Positions 55,741 through 64,000 of a stretch of DNA of 64,000 nucleotides are shown here, in pieces; within the stretch, counting starts at the first letter, position 1, and every line of letters begins with the position of its first letter. Where the stretch lies: contig NC_088307.1 in the NCBI RefSeq assembly GCF_032854445.1, positions 17,126,017 through 17,190,016 on the forward strand. The letters are read 5' to 3'. Made by a program: the position numbers and the translations under genes. The notes below the pieces were generated by a model. The model was not told the DNA's origin. It did no database searches and saw nothing but the letters and a program-made list of their open reading frames with translations. Source of the stretch: Liolophura sinensis (lineage: Eukaryota; Mollusca; Polyplacophora; Chitonida; Chitonidae).

Positions 55741-56882
55741 CTCGTGGATTCTGTAGTTCTTAGTATATAGACATTTCACAGACTGCAATATATATCATTA
55801 CTATATCCCTTACAGTTACTGTAATGTCCGCATGTCTGACATTTAACGAAAAAAGCATCACTAGAAAGACAACCCCAAAAAATCGATGTAAAATACAGAA
55901 ATAATTAAATTTTTAAAAGATCTTTTTAACGAGATAAGTTGAATTTGTTTTTTTTTTATGGCAACTGACGTGTTTTATCATGTCACGATATTCTTCCCTA
56001 TAATCTACGCATGATATAAGAAAATAGCTGATGTATAAGTTAAGTTACACGAATAGATCTTACAAAATTGTAGATTGATAAAATGCCTTGACATTATTTT
56101 ACCAAAATATGGCCGATAAAAGTAAAATGTTAAAAAATTCACACACATATAAAGCATACATTGTGTCACCTATCTGAAGACTGTCAAGGTAAAGTCCATT
56201 GAAAACCTAATCCAAAATTAATATTTTTGGACCGAATAAACTGCAGTAAAATGTTTGAATTCCATGGTGAGCTTTATAGATTAGGATAAAGTTATGCTGA
56301 ATCGGTAAAAAGATTTTTGTGTGAGAAACCTGCGATCACACCCTGTCAGGTACAGATGACCTGACTTAAAGCCGCATTCAAACAAGCATGTTGTACATGA
56401 GTGGGAGAAATCTGGAAGTGCGAAATACAAATCATCGCCCTTCACCACTTACATGTGACTTATATCAGGGTACCGGGCCACTACTAAAGTGTAGGCACAC
56501 TCAGCCACACGATATAATCCTGAATGTTTAAAAAAACTGACGTCTTCGAAGGGAACATGCCTTAGACCAGTTTAGTAAAGGAAACCATCAGACTATCTCG
56601 CGCTATCTAGTTGTTCTAACAATTACAACAGTGCTGTACGAAGAGCTTGTATGGCATGGACGAGGAGACTAGAGATTAGGATATTGTCAGACGAGTTACT
56701 CCCCTTTAAACATACACGGGCTAAATTGTTGGACGTTGGTTTCTGTATGCCCTAACAACGCTTCTGGTTTCCACTGTTACACTGAAGGCAAAGTAATTTA
56801 ATATAAGCACGACGAGAAATTTAGGATGAAGAAAAAACTCAAGTCGACATGCGTGTAATTCTTAATTATAATAATGCAAAGT
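55741..56882. other. non-coding stretch 5' of the receptor gene
   Basis: No gene was recognised. It lies upstream of the most distal first exon and could include that promoter, but no motif stands out. Confidence 0.4.
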
Positions 56883-56925
56883 TTTTTTTTTTTTTTCTTT
56901 TTTTTTAATTTTTTTTTTTTATATT
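56883..56925. repeat. poly-T tract
   Basis: A T-run of about 40 bases broken by single C or AA. It might be a decayed poly-A tail on the minus strand, but no element body is attached. Confidence 0.7.
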
Positions 56926-56970
56926 AACAGCAGTTCTTTAGGTTTAGAGTCCGTATAATCTGCTTCCCAG

Positions 56971-57103
56971 CAACCTTCGGATGGTCGTTGGTTTCCCCCG
57001 GGCTCTGCCCTGTTACCTCCCACCATAATGTTGGCCGCCGTCGTATAAGTGAAATATTCTTGAGTACGGCGTAAAACACCAATCAATTAAATAAATAAAT
57101 AAG
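56971..57103 (+). mobile_element. SINE-A, strongly 5'-truncated, with 12-bp target-site duplication
   Basis: Only about 130 bases of the 3' part are present (CAACCTTCGGATGGTCGT to AATTAAATAAATAAATAA). The direct repeat TCTGCTTCCCAG lies at 56959-56970 and 57104-57115. It is a second clear case of truncation during insertion, like the copy at 31120. Confidence 0.94.
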
Positions 57104-57278
57104 TCTGCTTCCCAGTGCAATCGATGTTGGTTTCCTGATAAATCCGACTTGTGATAGATTGTACCCGGGACATAGCTGAAATGAAATTTATGTCCCGCCC
57201 ACGACGTCTGATGTCTTCAGATCCACCACAGCCTCCTATGATAGTAACGTAGCCACGATCGTCTTCGTATGTATAACC

Positions 57279-57590
57279 AGTCCCGATAGCTCAGTTGGTA
57301 GAGCATCCGTTTTGTGGGAGGTAGATCCAGCGTCATTCCTGGGTCGGGTCACATCTAAGACCTTAAAAAAGAAAGTTGTAGTTTCTTCTCTTGACGTTCA
57401 GCATTAAGGAGAAGTGCAACGACTGGTTGACACCGTATCTGTATAGTGGCTCGGGTGGTGCAGATTACTTGCCTTCGATAAGTCGTCTCAGTGAAGCAGC
57501 ACCAGATAAAATAGCGGTGGAAATTCCCCCTGCAACAATTACATTACATGCACTCTAAGAACGACATTAAACCTCAAACACTCACTCACT
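57279..57590 (+). mobile_element. SINE-B copy with deleted tail domain
   Basis: The head is the best preserved of the family (CCCGATAGCTCAGTTGGTAG, then GTCGGGTCACATC) and looks tRNA-like. Body landmarks match the copy at 37826. Near 57550 the TCATATGACTGAAAAATT part of the 3' domain is deleted, leaving AACGACATTAAACCTC and a CACT tail. Confidence 0.86.
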
Positions 57591-57899
57591 TGTCTTCATA
57601 TAATATTTAGGCCATCCATCAGAGTAATGTTTCGGACTATCTTACGGAAATCAGAGTTATGCACGTTCCGAACGTCAGTCCATCATCTGATCCGCACTTA
57701 GACTATTTCAAAATTTCTTTTTTTAACCTCTATACAAGGCAAGAAAGGGTTTGGAAAATTATTTCTCAGATATTATGTTCACACAAGATGATCAGCTCTG
57801 GTGAGCTAAACATCCCCGAGGCCTGGTCCCTTTGCATGCTTTAATGTCATTGTATGTTAAACGTGGTGACAACACAGGGTTTCGAGTAATTCTAGACTA
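57591..57899. other. non-coding stretch
   Basis: No feature was recognised. The open frame 57659-57844 has no motif. Confidence 0.4.
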
Positions 57900-58025
57900 A
57901 TAACGCCCAATAATTTGCATCTGTCATCACTACAATTTTTACCTTATTTTGCTTAAGCCACATTGTTAGGGGTAGTTTTACCGGTTACGTTTGACCATTT
58001 ATCACACTGTCGTCGCTGCTCTGTT
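57900..58025 (-). repeat. R1-related repeat copy
   Basis: The minus-strand reading contains GCAGCGACGACAGTGTGATA, AATGGTCAAACGTAACCGGT and a GGCTTAAGCAAAATAAGG end, matching the R1 core. The only R1 copy found outside the receptor introns. Confidence 0.6.
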
Positions 58026-59504
58026 TGTTTCTCTCTTTGCTGTAAGTCTTTGTTATATTGCATACAACCACGTTGTTATATCATACCCGAAGGTGTCTGG
58101 TCTCAGTACATCAGGAGTTTTGGCTATGTTTATGGATATTTATTACTTTCACATGTTAAACGTCAGAATATATCATTTACACGACGGTGAGGTTTTACAG
58201 TGTGGTGAAAAACTAAGTGCTTGGAGTCAACCACTGATCTTTGGCAAGTAATGTTAGGCTAACATTTTTAGTCACCAAATGAGCTCGATGTATATATTAT
58301 ATTTGTGGCCATCAAGTGACTACAAACTGGTCATGTCGGATATTTTACTTAAATATGGCTGTGGACAGCTTTATTGTTGGAAACATTCAAACCTCGGTCT
58401 CTAGCCTTATTCCTGGCAAACACCTTCACCATCAACACGGTCAAATACTGCCTCATTGATTAAGGGCTAATGAACCTTCACTGAAGCTGTTTTATCCCTT
58501 GAATAGCTGTTACGGAAACATATGCCTTCTGTCAACTTTCTCAAATGTCGCTATATGAAGAAACCTCAGTTCGACATGGAGTTAATTCTTAATTTATAAC
58601 AACGCAAACGTTTTTCACAGAGGGCCAACTATCTTTTAGACAACAATAAATCAAATGTATCTATGTACCGAAAATCTACCTCATATGAAGTGAGGCCTCA
58701 TTTTCTGTGTCTTTGGTATGGCGTTCCAGTGAGGTAGCACAATAAATATATGAGGGGACAAGGTCGTGATATTACCGAAATAATGTTGAAAGCGACGTTA
58801 AACCCAACGATAGGAACACTAATCGAAGAAATGGCTCATTTTTTTTTATTGCATTACGCTATGATATTTAAATTATTTCATTTATATGGCGGTCAGGATT
58901 ATGGCGGAAGACAGCATGGAGTAAACCAGTGGCCTTTGACCTTGAGTATTGACAAATCAACATGGTATTTTGACCTTGCAAATGTGTACATAGTGAACAG
59001 TGATCCGGACTCCATATAGGATTTGACGCAATGTATTGCGTATTTTATTTTAAAATTTTAAAAGTTTATTAGGCGTCTAATGAAATTAACCTGTGGCTAA
59101 GGCCTAACGTCACAAAAGCAGAATTTCTAATCTGATGGAATAGACTATCTATTGTATATATCTACTGTTTTTTTCTTATTCAAAGAGCTATCTCTCACCG
59201 ACAATCGGCTGATGTTTCAAAAGTTTTTTATTAATTGTTCTTTGCCGATTATTCGTACAGCGTATTACAATCATGAAATTCTTCGCTGCAGACATCATAC
59301 CCTTGTGTCACTAGAGCCGTCATTTCGTTGAACGTAAGCCAAAAGGCAAATCTGAGTCGGCCGAAAAAAATTTTTTTTTTTGCTAAGACAAACGGAATAA
59401 CTAAACTTTGCCCAAAGAACAATCATATTGCGAAATTTTAAAGTAAAAATTGGCAATGTTCGTACATCCAGAATAAAATGGAAACAGTTGCGATATGCGC
59501 GAAC
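58026..59504. other. non-coding stretch
   Basis: Open frames at 58026-58251 and 58750-59019 have no motif. A GGCGGTCAGGATTATGGCGG block near 58886-58905 may be a scrap of SINE-A. Confidence 0.4.
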
Positions 59505-59637
59505 ACTACAGTTTGACAGTTTTTTCACTCATACGACAGCGGCCAACATTATGAGGAAGCCGGGTACAGCACGATCATCCATAGGTTGCTGGTCGTCCTA
59601 TGTACGACCATAGTGGAAGCCTGCATGAGTTGGACAC
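59505..59637 (-). mobile_element. diverged SINE-A fragment
   Basis: Contains CATACGACAGCGGCCAACAT, TATGAGGAAGCCGGG, CCATAGGTTGCTGG and GAAGCCTGCATGAGTTGGAC in SINE-A order, with many changes. The tail and head are missing. Confidence 0.65.
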
Positions 59638-60600
59638 AGAAAGAACGATCTATGCAGATGAAATATGTTACCTGTATTAGGAACGACCTGGATTTTTCTG
59701 CTGTTCATTCTACGGCGTTTACACGATAAGCTTCAATTGGCATTAAAAACACATAAGACACTTCATAAGTTCACAACCTGCCGGTTTTATTGAAACTTTC
59801 TGAGATTTGTTTCACACTGTGTGTCTTATAGACTATACACAATTGTTTCACATAATGAATTAGATATGTTAAATTTTTCATACTTTATTGTGTAGGCTGA
59901 TATTTTGTCCAGAGGCCGCATGAACAAAACTATTATAAACCTAAGTGGATGGTAAAATCACTGATATTTCGGTAGTAGCCTTCGCTTACAATCATTATTT
60001 AAGCGGGCCCTGACACCTTCAGACAAATCAATTTCCGATTGTTAGAGAGTTTTTCCATACAAATTTTGCTCCAGTCAAATCAATTATCGATTCTTTGAGA
60101 ATTTTTCATGCTAATTTTAAATTTTTTTGAATTTTTCTCATGACAGGCTGAACAATAATTCCAATACTGTGCCTGCTGATAAATAATCTCAAGAATTTCC
60201 AAATGATATGAAACATAAGTAAATATAAAAAATAACAAAATTACAAAAAATATGCCTCCCTTGTAAAATAAACCAAAATGCATCAGATCTCCGACTTCAA
60301 GATTTCATCCCTGAGATGTTTGGATCTATAGATGGAAGGACTATAAAAGACCTCTTAGTTGAAAATGTTGGCGCCAGGTCACACTAGAGCCATTTACTTG
60401 TGGTGCCCTATCATGAATACTAAATGTATTTGCTGTTCTTATTCCATATTCCATATAATCGTATAATTTTGTACAATACGATAGTGGTAATAATTAATAT
60501 ATGCATCAATAAAAAAATCCCAGAAGCACAAATTTCTCCAGAAACACAACAATAATTCTTAAAATGCCTTAGATGATTTATTTAACGTGTTTTTAAAAAT
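59638..60600. other. non-coding stretch
   Basis: AT-rich. Nothing was recognised. The minus-strand open frame 60080-60283 is low-complexity. Confidence 0.4.
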
Positions 60601-60828
60601 TTATTGATTTGATTGGTGTTTTACGCCGTACTCAAGAATATTTCACTTATGCGACGGCGGCCAGCATTATGGTGGGAGGAAACCGGGCAGAGCGCGGGGG
60701 AAACCAACGACCATCCGAAGGTTGCTAGCAGACCTTCCCACGTACGGCCAGAGAGGAAGCCAGCATGAGCTGGACTTGAACTCACAGCGACGCATTGGTG
60801 AGAGGCTCCTGGGTCATTACGCTGAGCG
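60601..60828 (-). mobile_element. SINE-A, head-truncated copy
   Basis: The minus-strand copy is close to consensus from the TTTATTGATTTG tail through GCATGAGCTGGACTTGAACT, ending at GGTCATTACGCTGAGCG, where the rest of the head is lost. No perfect direct repeat was found. Confidence 0.9.
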
Positions 60829-60920
60829 TTTTATTTTTGTTTAAACACACTCACTCATAATTGCTCTATATGCTCTATATGAAATACATCATATCAAGTT
60901 TCACATGGCCAACTTGTAAG

Positions 60921-61285
60921 AGTGAATGAGTGAGTGCTGAGGGTGTAACTTCGTACTTAACAATTTTTTCAGTCATATGAAGACGAAGGAGTCCTTAGAG
61001 CGCATGGTAATGTGCCTCCTTGCTACAGGACGGATTTCAACCGCTCTTTTATCTAGTACTGCTTCACTGAGACGTCTTACCGAAGGTAAGTAAAACACCC
61101 CACCCCAGCCATTATACCGATACGGGTCAACCAGTCGTTGCAGCAATCCCTTAATGCTGAACGCCAAGGGAGGAAACTGCAACTTCCCTCTTTTACAGTC
61201 TTAGATGTGACCCCGAAAAAGGATTGACGCTGGATCTACCGCCCCCTAAAGCGGAAGCCTAGCAACTGAACCATCGTGGACGATT
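60921..61285 (-). mobile_element. SINE-B, longest copy
   Basis: Minus-strand SINE-B with the full 3' domain (AGTCATATGAAGACGAAGG, ACTTAACAATTTTTTCAG) and a GAGT-type tail at the left. The body includes ACTGAGACGTCTTACCGAAG and CGGGTCAACCAGTCGTTGCA. The head near 61230-61285 is diverged. It contains a TACCGAAGGTAAGTAA stretch absent from the copy at 37826. Confidence 0.85.
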
Positions 61286-62743
61286 GACTGCTTGTTGGAA
61301 GAATAAAATAATACACTACTGGGAGTGTACGCAAGTCGTTATCTATAAGAACAAAAACATCACACAATTAAGCACTACTCTGGAAGAGAGCTAACAATCA
61401 TCATTCTCTGGCGTTGCCTGGCGGACGGCCTAAAAATCATGACGGCCTGAAGTGATTGAAACCCTCTGTTAAATATTGTCTTATGCCGTAGCCTTCAGAA
61501 TGTTAAAAAAAAATGTACGTGCACACTTTACCAGTGTTTTCGTTTGTTTGCTGAAAGTGGATTTAAACTTTTGCACTCACTGATGACTGATGACGTTATC
61601 ACTATAGATTGCCACAAGATCTGGGCACAAGCTTTTACCAATAAGAAGGCCTCATATTTTTTAATCAAGTGAGTGTGTTCTACAGTGAAAGAGAACCTCG
61701 AGCCTTTTTTACGCAAACACAGATTTTATCATATACCTGCGGCTGTTAGCCACGTGATACCGAGGCATCCTATAGGATTGTTCGTATATGCATCACCTGA
61801 AAACCCAAACTACTTTCAATATTTTCATTCAAAATGCTCTATACCGGAGAAAACCCTAAACTAACACCGGAATTTTGACGTGGCGTAACTATAGCAACGG
61901 TGAAGAAAACACATTTTCATTTTAACAAACAAATTTAAGTCACGACAAACACGCTCTGCTCTGTCCACAGTTTGATCGTGGTTCACAATTCCTTCGGCTT
62001 CACATGTGGAGCATGTCTAACACCGCGGCGCTCGTGCATTAAGGACATTTAAAGGTCATCTAAAATATGACTGATGTTCTCCATAAAAATCCTAAATTTG
62101 GTCGCCATAGCAACCTATACAAGGCCACACCGATAAATATTCAGAGGGCGTGATGATAACTGATAATTCCACTGCTAATTCTATTATCACACTCGGTAAC
62201 CTGGTTTGTTCCTGATTCTGAAATCACTCTCCATAATTTGACGTTTTCATGAATCCAACGCCCATCGTCTTCCCACTCACTCTGGTGGGTGATAATGTCC
62301 ATTTTTGACATTTTAAACAAAACCGTGCTCTCCGCCCCCTGCAATTAAATTGAAACGCACTGACCGCATGGAACCCCTTTTTTGCCCCTGGGCGGGGGCA
62401 AAGGACATGGCCATCTTACACTCACGGAATGTTAAGAGTAACAAAAAGCAAATATTTCCAAAATGGCGCCATGTCCTGCATTTGGCGTGTTCTCATTAAA
62501 TAAATGTCGCTTCCCAAGATCAGTTAAGACAATTAGTTTATGGGCGCCGTTCAAAATTTATGAAAACTATGCAAAGGATGTGTTGGTAGACAGTCCACCA
62601 GGCAACATGTAACACACAATCATGTGTGATTTTCTTTCAGAATGAAGCGTTTGGTTCTGATCAAACATCAAACAAAGCAACCCCTCAACCTCCACAGGAA
62701 GTCCTTTTGTATCCCACATGTCCTTAAAGTTTACTTGTTAATT
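61286..62743. other. 3' flank of the LicD-like gene
   Basis: No coding exon was recognised. It would contain the 3' untranslated region and terminator of the LicD-like gene on the minus strand. I could not pick a single polyadenylation signal with confidence. Confidence 0.45.
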
Positions 62744-63066
62744 TCATATGGTACAATAATAATCCCGCCAATGGCCACCACCTTCTGAAAATTCGGCCGG
62801 TAAACATGCGTGGTGACCTGGCTTTTTACACTTGGCCCTTCCACCGTAGAAACCATACATTTCAAGGTATGTCAGACCATAATAATGTCTTATGCTTTTA
62901 AAAATATTCTTTGGTAGTGGATAGAGCCGACCATTAATATAGGCACTCATGAAACTATCAGGGCTAGCAGGCTTGGACTGAGGAAACATGGTGTTCACCC
63001 CATTATCACCATCTGCCCGATCTCCGGCGAAAAGCATCAGCTCTTTATAACCCTTACTCATTGGAG
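62744..63066 (-). CDS. LicD/fukutin-like family protein, last exon
   Basis: Terminal exon of a gene whose 5' part is beyond the window. The acceptor TTGCAG ends at 63067. It opens with CT completing a split Ala codon, then encodes PMSKGYKELMLFAGDRADGD and continues to a stop at 62744-62746. Features: an FINGRLYPLP-like segment (AYINGRLYPLPKNIF), a YYGLTYLEMYGFYGG stretch and a cysteine/histidine-rich end (AKCKKPGHHACLP). This layout fits the C-terminal half of metazoan LicD-domain proteins, which include fukutin and fukutin-related protein (ribitol-phosphate transfer in the Golgi). The exact substrate cannot be told. Confidence 0.75.
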
Positions 63067-63709
63067 CTGCAATGAAAAGAAAACAGGAATATAAAGCCAT
63101 TGCCTATGTGTTTATTTATTTATTTCATATATTACTTGAGTATTTTCTATTTGACCAGTCGTATGTGCGATGGTCAGCAGATGGCGATGGATTTCCCCTG
63201 AGCTCTGCCCATTTTCCACCCATCGTAATGCTGGCCCCCGTTGTACAAGTGAAATGTTCTTCAGTACGGCGTAAAATACCAATTTAATAAATAAATTAAA
63301 TAAATAAAACTAATCGTGACAGGTCAGTATGAAGAACTCGGTTCGGTTACCATATAACCACAATTGCTAGGCTTTGAGCTTGGAAAAGCTTCCTGTAAAA
63401 CAAATAATTAAAATCTGGAAGCTATTCCGTGAGACAAAGCACCTTCTTAAAAGTCATTTGGTGGAGACGAGAAGTTCTCTACGTAAACCACCGAGCTTTG
63501 GTCAGTTACTCTCGAGCTTTCTCACATGTGACTTAGAACACAAGTTGCCTTCCATGAACGTTAGGCCGTAAACAGCCACACGAGCGATTTCGACCAATCA
63601 TTGCGACCAGAGCAACATGCATAAGCAGATAGCCTGAGAATCAACAAATTACAGCTTTGCGCTGAGGAATCCTCTGTACTTGTTAAAACCGAAAAATTAC
63701 AAATATCAC
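63067..63709 (-). other. intron of the LicD-like gene
   Basis: Intron of 643 bp with donor GTGATA at 63709 and acceptor GCAG at 63070-63067 (minus strand). It contains the SINE-A fragment at 63155-63309. The donor is weaker than the consensus, but the frame joins exactly. Confidence 0.7.
63155..63309 (+). mobile_element. SINE-A fragment, 3' half
   Basis: Body GATGGATTTCCCCTGAGCTC, TTCCACCCATCGTAATGCTG, tail domain CTTCAGTACGGCGTAAAATA and an AATAAATTAAATAAATAAAA tail. It is diverged from the younger copies. Confidence 0.82.
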
Positions 63710-63884
63710 CTGTGTTAAGTTTGCCCAGAATCTTCTTCTCTTTCATGTACTTGTCTAGTTCAGTTTTAACTTTTTTCCAATCGTCATGGAAGCCCGTGTC
63801 AATATCCCCAGAGTCCCAAGGGAGGATACTCCGCATTCTGATAGCACCTAAACTCATGCCGCCCTCGATGAAGAAGGAAATGTT
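63710..63884 (-). CDS. LicD/fukutin-like family protein, penultimate exon
   Basis: A 175-bp exon with acceptor TTTCAG ending at 63885 and donor GTGATA from 63709. It encodes NISFFIEGGMSLGAIRMRSI, then LPWDSGDIDTGFHDDWKKVK and a lysine-rich helix. The run of a glycine-rich GGMSLGA-R, then PWD and an acidic D-x-D-type segment (GDIDTG) is the nucleotidyltransferase-fold signature of the LicD family. The aspartates are the expected metal-binding residues. An upstream ATG at 63902 is open in frame, but the splice acceptor makes it intronic. Earlier exons lie right of the window. Confidence 0.85.
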
Positions 63885-64000
63885 CTGAAACGGCAAATCC
63901 ATATCGTGTTAAAGAAATCATTAATTATTGTATTTCTTAACCGTTTAGGTTTATATCAAGTCACACATTTTGCTTGATTGTGTTTCATTCGTTCACCTTA
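63885..64000 (-). other. intron of the LicD-like gene, runs off the window
   Basis: Only the 3' end of this intron is present. Nothing else was seen. Confidence 0.5.

Noticed and set aside
57279-57350. Possible tRNA gene (CCCGATAGCTCAGTTGGTAG)
   Set aside because: It is the head of SINE-B; the same body and tail follow at 37826 and 60921.

Overview
This is animal nuclear DNA. It is AT-rich and gene-poor, and its genes are split by GT/AG introns with large gaps filled by SINEs, a LINE and tandem repeats. The SINE families, the glycine-receptor-like gene and the CR1/L2-type LINE fit a lophotrochozoan, most likely a marine mollusc. I cannot name the species from the sequence.

Most of the window (about 7.0 to 54.5 kb, minus strand) is one Cys-loop ligand-gated anion channel gene of the glycine/glutamate-gated chloride type. 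I assembled it from splice signals and reading frame, because most of its exons are too short to stand out as ORFs. Reading 5' to 3' on the minus strand, there are three alternative signal-peptide exons (54324-54457, 49122-49255, 41228-41361). Then come exon 2 (15500-15564), exon 3 (12696-12763), exon 4 (11240-11469), exon 5 with the Cys-loop (10834-10916), exon 6 (9553-9687) and exon 7 with M1 to M3 (7029-7396). All phases match and give a continuous 361-residue reading up to the M3-M4 loop. The M4 exon was not found and probably lies left of position 1 or is short and divergent.

The first exons sit in a segment of about 2.4 to 3.1 kb that has been copied three times in tandem order (about 39.76-42.9, 47.69-50.46 and 53.38-55.74 kb), with a fourth partial copy near 51.15-51.45 kb that has lost the exon. 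Each of the three exons is intact, exactly 134 coding bases long, and ends in the same splice phase. They therefore look like alternative promoters or N-termini feeding one receptor body. A plus-strand CR1/L2-like LINE (about 42.9-47.06 kb, one long endonuclease/reverse transcriptase ORF with a late frameshift) separates unit 1 from unit 2.

Intron 1 (15.6-41.2 kb) holds a 1.2-kb minisatellite with a 43-bp unit and a 172-bp higher-order period, SINEs, and many copies of an unnamed dispersed repeat (called R1 here). Four or five SINE families occur. SINE-A (tRNA-like head, AATAAATA tail) is commonest and several copies have clean target-site duplications. SINE-B and SINE-C share a 3' end that also resembles that of SINE-A.

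At the right edge (62.74-63.88 kb, minus strand) are the last two exons of a LicD/fukutin-like nucleotidyl- or phosphotransferase-family gene, whose 5' part lies beyond the window. I see no convincing genes in 1-7.0 kb or 55.8-62.7 kb, no non-SINE tRNA or rRNA gene, and no CRISPR array.
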